Below, in pieces: positions 16,709-25,341 of a DNA stretch of 64,000 nucleotides. Below the pieces are notes generated by a model that worked only from the letters and a program-made list of their open reading frames with translations, did not search any database and was not told the origin of the DNA. The stretch is taken from positions 806,001 to 870,000 of the forward strand of contig CBDANZ010000005.1 of the NCBI GenBank assembly GCA_965197865.1, written 5' to 3'. Both the position numbers and the translations under genes were made by a program. This DNA comes from CBDANZ01 sp965197865 (GTDB lineage: Bacteria; Acidobacteriota; Vicinamibacteria; Vicinamibacterales; CAVVIG01). The first letter of the stretch is position 1. Every line of letters starts with the position of its first letter.

Positions 16709-18372
16709 CGGACGTGGAGCGGGAAACTCTTGCGGTCGACGTGCTGATCGTGGGCGGAGGACCCGCGGGCCTCTCGGCGGCGCTGAGGCTCGGGCAGCTG
16801 CAGAAGACTTTCGGTGGTGAGCCGCTTCGTGTCGCCGTTCTCGAGAAGGCGCGCGAGCCGGGCGCCCACATGCTGTCGGGTGCCGTCCTCGATCCGTCGA
16901 CACTCCGCGATCTCATTCCAGACTTCGAGGCGAGGGACGCTCCGCTGGCCGCGGCTGTTCACGAGGACCGCGTCTACTTCCTGACCCCACGCCGAAAGAT
17001 CAAATTCCCGTTCACACCGCCGCCGCTCTCCAATCACGGCAATTATGTCATCTCGCTCAACAAGTTCGTCAAGTGGCTTGCGGGGCTTGTCGAGAATGAA
17101 GGAATCGATCTCTTCACCGGGTTCCCGTGCGCCGACCTGCTCATGGACGGCGAGGCGGTTGTTGGCGTCCGCACTGGGGACCGAGGTGTTGGCAAGAACG
17201 GTGAGCGCAAGGCGACATTCGATCCTGGCGTGGACATCCGTGCCAAAGTCACGATTCTCGCTGATGGCGTGCGTGGCAGCCTCACGAAGAAGTTGATCCG
17301 GCGTCTGCAGCTCGGGCATCGAGATCACCCGCAGGTCTTCGCGATTGGGATCAAGGAGCTGTGGGAGGTGCCTGCCGACCGGCTGCCGGCGGGTACCGTG
17401 ATCCACACCATGGGTTACCCGCTCCGATCCGACGAGTTTGGCGGCGGGTTCATCTACGCGATGCCAGAAGGGCAGGTGGCATGCGGCTTTGTCGCCGGAC
17501 TAGACTACAGGGATCCGATGTTCGATCCGCACGTGGCGTTCAACCACTTCAAGCGCCACCCGCTGGTCAAAGACATCTTGAACGGCGGTCAGATGGTCCG
17601 CTACGGCGCCAAGGCACTGCCAGAGGGCGGCTGGTACACGATTCCGCTCTGTTACGGCGACGGCGTGCTCATCGTTGGGGACGCAGCCGGCTTCATGAAC
17701 TCGATGCGGTTGAAAGGCATTCACCTGGCCATGCGCTCGGGGATGCACGCAGCCGAGACCGCGTTCGGTGCGATCCGGGCTGGCGACGCGACGGCGACCC
17801 GGCTGCGGCAGTTCGAGACCATGATCAACGAGGGACCCATTCGGCGCGAGCTTTATCCGGTGCGCAACGTCCATCAGGCGTTCAGGTTTGGTTTGCTGGC
17901 AGGGCTCGCGTATTCCGGTCTGTCACTGGTCACCGGCGGCTGGTGGTTCAGACCGATGCCCAGCGCGATGGGCCACGACCGGATGGAGAAGCTGTTCGAG
18001 TACTCTGGCCGGCATGGTCGTCCAGTTCCGGAAGGGGCGACCGACGCCATCACGCCCGATCGTCAGCTCACCTTTGACAAGCTCACCAACGTCCACTACT
18101 CGGGCACGCGTCACGACGAGGATCAACCCGAGCACCTGCTCGTGCATACGGACGTGTGCCACACGATCTGCACCGAAGAATATGGTAATCCGTGCCAGCG
18201 CTTTTGCCCGGCGAACGTCTACGAGATCATCGCGGACGGCGCGGGGCCGAAGCTTCAGATCAACGCGTCGAACTGCGTGCACTGCAAGACCTGCGACATC
18301 ATGGACCCGTACCAAGTGATTACGTGGGCGACGCCTGAAGGCGGCGGCGGACCGCAGTACGACGGCATGTGA
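16705..18372 (+). CDS. Electron transfer flavoprotein-ubiquinone oxidoreductase
   Basis: 555-residue flavoprotein that passes electrons from reduced ETF to membrane quinone. The FAD dinucleotide-binding motif is VGGGPAGLSAAL (about residues 17-28); the HMLSGAVLDP stretch and quinone-binding GGWYTIPLCYGDG region follow. The C-terminal domain carries the 4Fe-4S ferredoxin-like cluster with CHTICTEEYG, CQRFCPANVYE and CVHCKTCDIMDP. The start is GTG at 16705, overlapping etfA. The quinone would be menaquinone here, given the mqn genes. Confidence 0.94.
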   Translation: MTDVERETLAVDVLIVGGGPAGLSAALRLGQLQKTFGGEPLRVAVLEKAREPGAHMLSGAVLDPSTLRDLIPDFEARDAPLAAAVHEDRVYFLTPRRKIKFPFTPPPLSNHGNYVISLNKFVKWLAGLVENEGIDLFTGFPCADLLMDGEAVVGVRTGDRGVGKNGERKATFDPGVDIRAKVTILADGVRGSLTKKLIRRLQLGHRDHPQVFAIGIKELWEVPADRLPAGTVIHTMGYPLRSDEFGGGFIYAMPEGQVACGFVAGLDYRDPMFDPHVAFNHFKRHPLVKDILNGGQMVRYGAKALPEGGWYTIPLCYGDGVLIVGDAAGFMNSMRLKGIHLAMRSGMHAAETAFGAIRAGDATATRLRQFETMINEGPIRRELYPVRNVHQAFRFGLLAGLAYSGLSLVTGGWWFRPMPSAMGHDRMEKLFEYSGRHGRPVPEGATDAITPDRQLTFDKLTNVHYSGTRHDEDQPEHLLVHTDVCHTICTEEYGNPCQRFCPANVYEIIADGAGPKLQINASNCVHCKTCDIMDPYQVITWATPEGGGGPQYDGM

Positions 18373-19046
18373 GCGACTGGCGCGCCTCTCGGATCAGGCG
18401 GCTTAAAGCCGCGGGTATCTCGGCCGTCGGCTACCGTCTGATCGCCGGTCTCGGCGCGACCCTGCGATGGCGCACTGAAGGCCTCGAGCACCTCGACGCC
18501 ATTGCCAAAACGGGTCGGCAGCCGATCATGGCCTTCTGGCACGGCCGCATTCTTCCCGCTACGTATTACTTCCGCCGGCGCCGCATTGTCGTCATCACGA
18601 GCGAGAACTTCGACGGCGAGTGGATTGCCGGGATCATCGAGCGGTTTGGCTACGGCACGGCGCGCGGCTCCACGTCGCGCGGAGCTGGAAAAGCGCTCCT
18701 CCAGTTGATGCGCGATATGGCGGCCGGCAAGCCTGCCGGCTTTGCCGTCGACGGCCCGCGAGGCCCCTCGCGCGTGGCCCAGCCTGGGGCCGTGTGGCTC
18801 GCTAAGGCGACCGGCAATCCCGTCCTGCCGTTTCACCTCGAGACCGATCGGTATTGGACACTGAAGAGTTGGGACCGAACACAGATTCCGAAGCCGTGTT
18901 CGACCGTGTCGATCGCAATGGGAGCGCCCATCGACGTACCGGCAGAGGCCGACGAAGACGCGATCGAAGCGGCGAGGCGGATGTTGGAAAAGAGACTGCA
19001 CGTGCTCGAGGTCCGCGCACTTGAGTTGATTCGCGGCTCCGGTTAG
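18369..19046 (+). CDS. DUF374 lysophospholipid acyltransferase-like protein
   Basis: 225 residues. DUF374 proteins share the fold of glycerophospholipid and lipid A acyltransferases. Seen here are the FWHGR motif (the HX4D-like acyltransferase site region), TSENFDGEWIAGIIERFGYGTARGSTSRGAGKAL and AVDGPRGPSRVAQPG, a strong family set. The GTG start at 18369 overlaps the previous stop (GTGA), so it is cotranslated with ETF-QO. Substrate unknown; a role in lipid A or phospholipid acylation is the usual guess. Confidence 0.85.
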   Translation: MSDWRASRIRRLKAAGISAVGYRLIAGLGATLRWRTEGLEHLDAIAKTGRQPIMAFWHGRILPATYYFRRRRIVVITSENFDGEWIAGIIERFGYGTARGSTSRGAGKALLQLMRDMAAGKPAGFAVDGPRGPSRVAQPGAVWLAKATGNPVLPFHLETDRYWTLKSWDRTQIPKPCSTVSIAMGAPIDVPAEADEDAIEAARRMLEKRLHVLEVRALELIRGSG

Positions 19047-19053
19047 TTAGCGC

Positions 19054-20112
19054 ATGTCCTTCAGCGTTATTTCGTCCGAACGTTTCGCCGATCACCAGAC
19101 GCCGCCGGGTCACCCCGAGTCGCCCGAGCGCGCCGTCGTGATGGACGTGGTGGCGAACGAGTGGCGCCGGCGCGGAGGCGAGGTTGTCGCGCCGCGCGAG
19201 GCGACAGACGAGCAGCTCGCCAGGGTCCACGACGCCCAATATCGCCGCCGCCTGGCTGAGGCGGCTGGCTCGGCGGTGGCGCTGGATCCCGACACGTACA
19301 CGTCTCCCGAAACTTACGAGATCGCGCTTCTCGCGGCCGGGGCGGCGGTTGACGCCGTGGAGCGTGCGCTCGGCGGTCAACATCAGCGGGTGCTTGCGCT
19401 CGTGCGTCCGCCAGGCCACCACGCCGAACGCGGTCGTGCGATGGGGTTCTGCTTGTTCAACAACGTCGCGGTCGCCGCGGCGCATGCGCGCGCGCTCGGC
19501 GCGGCGCGCGTGGCGATTGTCGACTACGACGTCCATCACGGAAACGGGATCCAGCACACCTTCGAGACCGATCCGAGCGTCCTGTATGTGTCGACACACC
19601 AATTTCCTTACTATCCCGGCACCGGTGCTGTCGACGAGATCGGAAGAGCCAAAGGCGAGGGGTTCACGGTGAACCTGCCGCTCGAAGTCGGCGCGGGGGA
19701 TGAGGACTACCAGCTCACGTTTTCCGAAGTCATCCAGCCGGTGCTTCGGCAGTTCAAGCCCGAGTTACTCCTCGTGTCCGCTGGCTTCGATGCGCACGAG
19801 CGCGATCCGCTGGCCGGTATGCGTCTCAGCGCGGCCGCCTTCGCGGCGATGACGCTGGAACTGAGAAGCGTGGCGGAGGAGTGCTGTGTCGGCCGGATTG
19901 CCACGATCATGGAAGGCGGCTACGATCTGCGCGCGCTCGGCGAGTCGTTGCTGGCCGTGATCGATGTGCTGGCTCCTGACGAGGCAGGTGCGGTTCGCTG
20001 GCCGGCGCCTGGTCCGGTGCCCCCATCGCGCGGCCGCGCGACGGTCACCGCTGCGAGGCAGGCGCTCGCACGCTTCTGGAAGTTTCAGACCGGATCGTGT
20101 GCACTAAAATAG
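19054..20112 (+). CDS. Histone deacetylase-fold amidohydrolase (AcuC/HDAC-like)
   Basis: 352-residue zinc hydrolase of the arginase-deacetylase fold. The active-site set is intact: RPPGHHAE (tandem His), GFCLFNNVAVAA, DYDVHHGNGIQ with the zinc Asp and His, and SAGFDAHERDPLAG with the second Asp. Bacterial members deacetylate acetyl-lysine proteins or polyamines; the actual substrate cannot be told. The ATG at 19054 is eight bases after the previous gene. Its 3-prime end is 11 bases before the leuS start. Confidence 0.9.
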   Translation: MSFSVISSERFADHQTPPGHPESPERAVVMDVVANEWRRRGGEVVAPREATDEQLARVHDAQYRRRLAEAAGSAVALDPDTYTSPETYEIALLAAGAAVDAVERALGGQHQRVLALVRPPGHHAERGRAMGFCLFNNVAVAAAHARALGAARVAIVDYDVHHGNGIQHTFETDPSVLYVSTHQFPYYPGTGAVDEIGRAKGEGFTVNLPLEVGAGDEDYQLTFSEVIQPVLRQFKPELLLVSAGFDAHERDPLAGMRLSAAAFAAMTLELRSVAEECCVGRIATIMEGGYDLRALGESLLAVIDVLAPDEAGAVRWPAPGPVPPSRGRATVTAARQALARFWKFQTGSCALK

Positions 20113-20123
20113 CGAACAGGGGA

Positions 20124-22661
20124 ATGACCGAATACAGGCCGCAACAGCTCGACAAGAAGTGGCAGCAGCAGTGGACGTCGTCGAAGGCGTTCGAGGTCGA
20201 GGCCGATCGCTCTCGCCCGAAGTTCTACTGCCTCGAGATGTTCGCGTACCCGTCAGGGCATGCGCACGTGGGCCACGTCCGCAACTACATCATCGGCGAC
20301 GTGATGGCGCGCACCAAGCGGATGCGCGGGTACAACGTGCTCCATCCATTCGGGTGGGACGCGTTCGGGCTGCCGGCCGAGAACGCCGCCATCCAGACCG
20401 GCACGCACCCCGAGAAATCGACCTTCGACAACATCGCCCACATGAAGGACCAGCTCCAGCGGCTCGGCATCAGCTACGCGTGGGGCCGCGAGATCGCCAC
20501 GTGCCTGCCCGAGTACTACAGGTTCAACCAGTGGATCTTCCTGAAAATGCTCGAGCGCGGTCTCGCGTACCGCAAGCGATCGACGGTGAACTGGTGTTCG
20601 AGCTGCCGGACCGTGCTCGCAAACGAGCAGGTCGTCGATGGCGCCTGCTGGCGGTGCGGTACCCCCATGGTGACGCGCGAGCTCGAGCAGTGGTTCTTCC
20701 GCATCACGGCGTGCGCCGACGAGCTGCTGGCGGGCCTCGACACGCTGGCCGGGTGGCCCGAGAGAGTCGTCGTGATGCAGCGGAACTGGATTGGCCGCTC
20801 CGAGGGGGCTCGCATCAAGTTCCCGGTCGTTGGCTCGAGTCCGGAGAGCCGGAAGGCAGGCGTTCCCAGGGCGGATATAGAACTTTTCACAACCCGAATC
20901 GACACGATCTACGGGGCGACCTTCGTGCTGCTCGCACCCGAGCATCCGCTCGTCGACACGTTGGCGACTGAAAGTCCAGACCCGGCTCACTTTCGCGAGC
21001 GCGTCACCGAGTTCCGCGCGCTCGATCGCGAGGCTCGGCTCACCGGCGCGATTGAAAAGGAAGGCTTCGATACCGGGCGCAAGACGATCAACCCGTTTAC
21101 GAAACAGGAAGTGCCGATCTGGATCGCCAACTTCGTGCTGGCCGAATACGGCACGGGCGCGATCATGGCCGTTCCGGCGCACGATCAACGCGACTTCGAG
21201 TTCGCACGCAAGTACAGCCTACCGATCAAGATTGTGGTTCGGGCTGGAGACGAGCCGGGTTCGGTCGACGCCATGGCCGAAGCATTCAGCAACTACGGCT
21301 GTCTAGTCGAGTCCGGCGAGTACACGGGACAGGAAGCGCCGGAGGTGATCACGCGGATGATTGCGGATGCGGAGCGCTGTGGTATCGGCACCGGCGAAGT
21401 TCAGTACCGCTTGAAGGACTGGGGAATTTCTCGGCAGCGCTACTGGGGCACGCCGATTCCCGTCGTCTACTGCGAGAGTGATGGCGTGGTGGGGGTTCCC
21501 TACGAGCAGCTTCCCGTGGAGCTGCCCAAGGTGGCGACCTTCACGGGCCGCGGCGACTCACCGCTTGCACAGGTTCCGGAGTTCGTGAAGACGACGTGTC
21601 CGAAGTGCGGCGGTCCGGCGCGTCGGGAAACCGACACGATGGACACCTTCGTGGACTCGTCGTGGTATTTCCTCCGCTTCTGCGACCCGCGGAATACTTC
21701 GCTGCCTTTCGGCGCGGACCCCTGCGCGTACTGGATGCCGGTTGACTTCTACAGCGGCGGCGTCGAGCACGCGATTCTGCACCTGTTGTACTCGCGCTTC
21801 TTTACGCGTGTGCTACGCGACGAAGGGCTGGTCGGATTCGACGAGCCGTTTAAGCGCCTGCTCACGCAGGGGATGGTGCTCAAGGACGGCGCCGTGATGT
21901 CGAAATCGAAAGGCAACGTTGTCGATCCAGACGACATGCTCGCGAAGTACGGCGCCGATGCGCTTCGCGTCTACGTGATGTTCGTTGCGCCTCCTGAAAA
22001 AGAAGTGGAGTGGAGCGACGCGGGCCTCGAGGGCAGCTTCAGATTCCTCCTCCGCATGTGGCGGCTGGTGGACCACTGGGCCGAGACGATCGCAGGCGAG
22101 GGCACCTCCGCTGTCGGCAACGAGGGCAGCGAGGCTGAGCGGGCGCTGCGGAGGAAGACCCACGAGACCATTCGCCGCGTCACGGTCGACATCGAGGAGC
22201 GGATGCATCTGAACACGGCCGTGTCGTCTCTGATGGAGCTCGTCAACGCGTTGTACGCGTTCAGCGCCGCGACGCGGGGAGACATGCCGGCGTCGCCAAT
22301 CGAGCGGCCGCAGACGATCACCGTCCTCCGAGAGGCGATCGACGCCCTCGTGGTGATGATTTCCCCCTTCGCTCCGCATACGGCCGAGGAGCTGTGGTCG
22401 AGGCTCGGTCATCGGGAGGGCCTTCGGTCGGCCGCGTGGCCCACGTTCGATCCAGAGGTGGCGAAAGCCGAAGAGCTCGTTGTGCCTGTGCAGATCAACG
22501 GAAAGGTGCGGGCCCGGGTGAGGGTTCCAGCTGGACTGTCCGACGATGAGCTCCGCGACCGCGCGTTAGCAGACCTGGCGGTGAAGAACCGTACGACGGG
22601 GAAGACGATTTGCAAGGTGATGGTGACGAAAGGGCCGCTGGTAAGCGTAGTGGTGTCATGA
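20124..22661 (+). CDS. leuS: Leucyl-tRNA synthetase
   Basis: 845 residues, full length. The class I HIGH motif is HAHVGH at residues 46-51, and the KMSKS equivalent is VMSKSKGN in the second half. The editing domain with FTTRIDTIYGATFVLLAP and the CP1 zinc-type cysteines (CSSC, CWRC, CPKC) are present. The frame extends to a GTG at 20097, but the ATG at 20124 has a good purine-rich ribosome-binding site (ACAGGGGA) and gives the standard N terminus. Its stop overlaps the start of lptE (ATGA). Confidence 0.96.
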   Translation: MTEYRPQQLDKKWQQQWTSSKAFEVEADRSRPKFYCLEMFAYPSGHAHVGHVRNYIIGDVMARTKRMRGYNVLHPFGWDAFGLPAENAAIQTGTHPEKSTFDNIAHMKDQLQRLGISYAWGREIATCLPEYYRFNQWIFLKMLERGLAYRKRSTVNWCSSCRTVLANEQVVDGACWRCGTPMVTRELEQWFFRITACADELLAGLDTLAGWPERVVVMQRNWIGRSEGARIKFPVVGSSPESRKAGVPRADIELFTTRIDTIYGATFVLLAPEHPLVDTLATESPDPAHFRERVTEFRALDREARLTGAIEKEGFDTGRKTINPFTKQEVPIWIANFVLAEYGTGAIMAVPAHDQRDFEFARKYSLPIKIVVRAGDEPGSVDAMAEAFSNYGCLVESGEYTGQEAPEVITRMIADAERCGIGTGEVQYRLKDWGISRQRYWGTPIPVVYCESDGVVGVPYEQLPVELPKVATFTGRGDSPLAQVPEFVKTTCPKCGGPARRETDTMDTFVDSSWYFLRFCDPRNTSLPFGADPCAYWMPVDFYSGGVEHAILHLLYSRFFTRVLRDEGLVGFDEPFKRLLTQGMVLKDGAVMSKSKGNVVDPDDMLAKYGADALRVYVMFVAPPEKEVEWSDAGLEGSFRFLLRMWRLVDHWAETIAGEGTSAVGNEGSEAERALRRKTHETIRRVTVDIEERMHLNTAVSSLMELVNALYAFSAATRGDMPASPIERPQTITVLREAIDALVVMISPFAPHTAEELWSRLGHREGLRSAAWPTFDPEVAKAEELVVPVQINGKVRARVRVPAGLSDDELRDRALADLAVKNRTTGKTICKVMVTKGPLVSVVVS

Positions 22662-23233
22662 ACAGATTCGCCTCCGTTTGTGTCCGTGGGCTCCGTGGTA
22701 CAGGGTCTTGGCTGGCGTCGCTTACGACGCTGGCGACGCTCGTGATGGCGGCGTGCGGGTACTCCCTCGCGGGTCGCGGCTCGTTTCTGCCACCCCACAT
22801 CATGACGATCGGCATCCCCACATTCACGAACCGGACCACGGTCTTCAACCTCGAAACCTATCTCACCGAGATGGTTCGCTCCGAGTTTATCGGGCGAGGC
22901 AAGTACCAGATTCTGTCCGAAGCGGGGAACGTCGACGCACTGCTCACGGGCGAAGTATCATCGGTGCGGTTCGATCCCGTCAGTTTCTCAGCGGAGCAGC
23001 TGGCGTCGCGCTACGTTATCACCATGACCGCCAGTGTAGAGCTGCGCGATGTCGGCGAGAACAAGGTCCTGTGGGACAACCCGAACCTCGTGTTCCGCCA
23101 GGAGTACGAGGCACAGAGCGGCGCGAACGCGCTCGACCCGGCGAGCTTCTTCGATCAGGATCAGAACGCGCTCGAACGGATGAGCACCGACTTCGCACGC
23201 ACCATCGTCAGGGCCATCCTGGAGGCGTTCTGA
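22658..23233 (+). CDS. lptE: LPS-assembly lipoprotein LptE
   Basis: 191-residue lipoprotein that plugs the LptD barrel in lipopolysaccharide export. The signal peptide ends with the lipobox-like VMAAC followed by GYSLAGRG, the usual LptE start of the mature protein; TIGIPTFTNRT and LTEMVRSEFIGRG match the family. The ATG at 22658 overlaps the leuS stop by four bases. Unusually, the first ~13 codons fall in a CCGTTTGTGTCCGTGGGCTCCGTGG-type tract that resembles a dispersed spacer repeat, so the very N terminus of the signal peptide appears to be repeat-derived. Confidence 0.85.
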   Translation: MNRFASVCVRGLRGTGSWLASLTTLATLVMAACGYSLAGRGSFLPPHIMTIGIPTFTNRTTVFNLETYLTEMVRSEFIGRGKYQILSEAGNVDALLTGEVSSVRFDPVSFSAEQLASRYVITMTASVELRDVGENKVLWDNPNLVFRQEYEAQSGANALDPASFFDQDQNALERMSTDFARTIVRAILEAF

Positions 23234-23237
23234 TGGT

Positions 23238-23251
23238 AGGTCTGAAGACCT
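23238..23251. repeat. Palindrome just after the lptE stop
   Basis: A 6-bp stem (AGGTCT/AGACCT, 23238-23243 with 23246-23251) lies five bases after the lptE stop, with imperfect outer GTAG/CTAC arms. It is the same AGGTCT-type palindrome seen after rsmE. A TTCGTGCCCTTCGTG tract of the dispersed spacer type follows at 23287. Confidence 0.5.
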
Positions 23252-23318
23252 GTCCTACACGCGTCGGGTGTCTTTGGGCCCGAAGCCTTCGTGCCCTTCG
23301 TGTTATGGTGGTTGTCTA

Positions 23319-24269
23319 ATGTCTGCTGCGGCCCCCGCCGCCGTCTCAAAACAGATCGCATCCGGGACGGTCGATCCGCTCTACCTGCTTCAGGGCGAAG
23401 ACGAGGTGGAGAAGTCAGCTCTGGCTCACGAGTTTGAGGAGCTGGTCGACGAGGGGCTGCGTGCGTTCAACGTCGAGCGCCTCCATGCCGGCGACTGGAC
23501 GACGGGTGACAAGCTGGCGTCCGGCGTCGCGACGCTCGCGGCGGCCCTGCGCACGCTGCCAACGATGGCGCCGCGCCGCGTCGTTCTCATATTGCAGGCC
23601 GACACGCTTCTGATGCCGAAACGTGAGAGTCAAGCAGCCACCCGCGCGCTCGACGAGCTCGAGGCGCTCGTGAACACGCCGAAGCCACAGGCGACGATGG
23701 TGTTTATGGCGGGCTCGCCTGACAAGCGGAGCCGCATGTACAAGCTGCTCGCGAAGCAGGCGACGGTGGTCGAATGTGGGGTGCTGGAAGATCAGGGCGA
23801 CGCCGAGCGGTGGGTGAAGACCAGGGTCGCCGCCGGCGGCGCCGAGATCGCACCCGCTGGCGCTCGGCTCCTGGCGGAGCGGTGTGGCACCGACGTGAAG
23901 CGCCTCCGAAACGATGTCGAACGGCTGCTGCTCTACGCGTTGGGCAAGAAGACCATTCCGCTGGACGACGTCCAGCAGATCGTGGGACCTGCGCGGCTGC
24001 AGGACGACTGGGCGATGACTAACGCCATCGAAGCGGGCGACGGCGCAGTCGCGCTCCGCCAACTCGCCCTGATGCTCGACGCCGGGGCGCCGCCTGAAAG
24101 AATTCTTGGCCAACTTGGCTGGGTCGTGCGTTCGAAATCTCCCCAGCTTGCGCCGGGGCGACTGAGGGGCGCGATCCACGCCGTGTTTCGGACCGACCTC
24201 GACCTCAAGCGCTCCGTCGGCGATCCGCGAGCGCTCCTGGAACGGCTCGTCGTGGAATTGTGTGGGTAG
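23319..24269 (+). CDS. holA: DNA polymerase III delta subunit
   Basis: 316 residues. HolA opens the sliding clamp within the clamp loader. It has the N-terminal LYLLQGEDEVEKSA strand-loop in place of a P-loop, the LPTMAPRRVVLILQAD strand, RCGTDVKRLRNDVERLLLY and the C-terminal helical collar with ERILGQLGWVVRS. The frame extends to 23268, but the ATG at 23319 gives the normal start. It follows leuS and lptE, a common neighbourhood (leuS-lptE-holA-rpsT). Confidence 0.9.
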   Translation: MSAAAPAAVSKQIASGTVDPLYLLQGEDEVEKSALAHEFEELVDEGLRAFNVERLHAGDWTTGDKLASGVATLAAALRTLPTMAPRRVVLILQADTLLMPKRESQAATRALDELEALVNTPKPQATMVFMAGSPDKRSRMYKLLAKQATVVECGVLEDQGDAERWVKTRVAAGGAEIAPAGARLLAERCGTDVKRLRNDVERLLLYALGKKTIPLDDVQQIVGPARLQDDWAMTNAIEAGDGAVALRQLALMLDAGAPPERILGQLGWVVRSKSPQLAPGRLRGAIHAVFRTDLDLKRSVGDPRALLERLVVELCG

Positions 24270-24270
24270 G

Positions 24271-24543
24271 CTACGCCGCCTTGGACCTAGACAGAAGACG
24301 CGTCGCGAGCCGCGACTTGTAGCGGCTCGCAGCGTTGCGGTGGATGACGTTCCTGCTCGCCATCTTGTCGATGAGCGAGATGGTTTGCTTCATGGCCCCC
24401 TTCGCGGCGGCGAGATCGTTGCCGTCGATCGCCACGCGGATACTCTTGAGCGCGTGCCGCAGCCGGGAACGGAACTGGCGATTGCGCGCGCGACGGGCCA
24501 GACTTTGCCGGTGCGCCTTCACTGCTGATGCGTGCGTAGCCAC
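24271..24543 (-). CDS. rpsT: 30S ribosomal protein S20
   Basis: 90-residue basic helical protein, convergent with holA with one base between the stop codons. SAVKAHRQSLARRARNR and the helical KSIRVAIDGNDLAAAKGAM segment, followed by HRNAASRYKSRLATRL, are the S20 pattern. There is no room for a terminator between rpsT and holA, so transcripts must overlap. Confidence 0.94.
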   Translation of the reverse strand: MATHASAVKAHRQSLARRARNRQFRSRLRHALKSIRVAIDGNDLAAAKGAMKQTISLIDKMASRNVIHRNAASRYKSRLATRLLSRSKAA

Positions 24544-24581
24544 CTAATCAATATCCTCCAGAACCTGTAATCCTAGCACGG

Positions 24582-25283
24582 TTAGCGAGGCTTCTTGTCC
24601 GTGTACTTCGGAATCTCGCGGCCGTCCTCGGTGAGGTCGACGGTCTTGTAAATCAGGGTTCCAGGCTGGCGCGTCGGTTGCCCGACAATCTTCTTTACCT
24701 TCGACACGTATTCCCGCGTTTCACGATACGGCGGCACGCTCTCGCCGTACCTGTCCACGGTGTTCGGCCCGGCGTTGTAGGCCGCGAGCGCCAGGACCTC
24801 GTCGTTGTTATACCGATCGAGGAGTTGCCGCAGATACGCGACGCCGGTTCGGATGTTTTCAATTGGGTTGAACGGGTTGCGAACGCCGAATTGCCGCGCC
24901 GTCGCTGGCATCAACTGCATCAGCCCGATGGCGCCTTTCCTCGATATGGCACTGGGGTTGAACGCCGACTCCACCTGAACGACGGCTCGAACCAGGTCCG
25001 CCCGGACGCCATTGAGACGTGAATGCTCGACAATCAAATCATCGTACCCGCGGCTTTGGGCGGGATCGAGGTAGGTCGTCGCGCGGAACTCTTGGGCCTG
25101 CGCGACTGGGTACGAGCGAACCAACGTGCCCTGAGCCGGCCGGTCCGACAGCACGAGGTTCCCGTTCGCGTCGCGCCAACTGTAGATCTGCGCGCTTGCC
25201 GGCGTCGCGCAGCCGAGCAGCAGCACGATCGCTCCGCAGAGCACGGCTTTAGTCCTGCCGTTCCGGATCAGCATATCCTGCAT
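24582..25283 (-). CDS. Exported lytic transglycosylase with DUF4124-like N terminus
   Basis: About 233 residues. A signal peptide (AVLCGAIVLLLGCATPASA) precedes a short domain starting QIYSWRDANGNLVLSDRP (DUF4124-like), then an SLT lysozyme-like domain. The latter has the catalytic Glu in VVQVESAFNPSAIS, GLMQLMPATARQFGV, and the YNAGPNTVDRYG motif. It cleaves the glycan strand of peptidoglycan in the periplasm. ATG at 25283 or 25274 are both possible; the upstream-extended frame to 25505 is not credible. The CAT in the signal region could also be read as a lipobox-type Cys (LLLGC). Confidence 0.9.
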   Translation of the reverse strand: MQDMLIRNGRTKAVLCGAIVLLLGCATPASAQIYSWRDANGNLVLSDRPAQGTLVRSYPVAQAQEFRATTYLDPAQSRGYDDLIVEHSRLNGVRADLVRAVVQVESAFNPSAISRKGAIGLMQLMPATARQFGVRNPFNPIENIRTGVAYLRQLLDRYNNDEVLALAAYNAGPNTVDRYGESVPPYRETREYVSKVKKIVGQPTRQPGTLIYKTVDLTEDGREIPKYTDKKPR

Positions 25284-25341
25284 TCTCAATAGTTTACACC
25301 CAGAGCATCGTGGGGACAACCCAACCGTAGTGTTATCGGCT

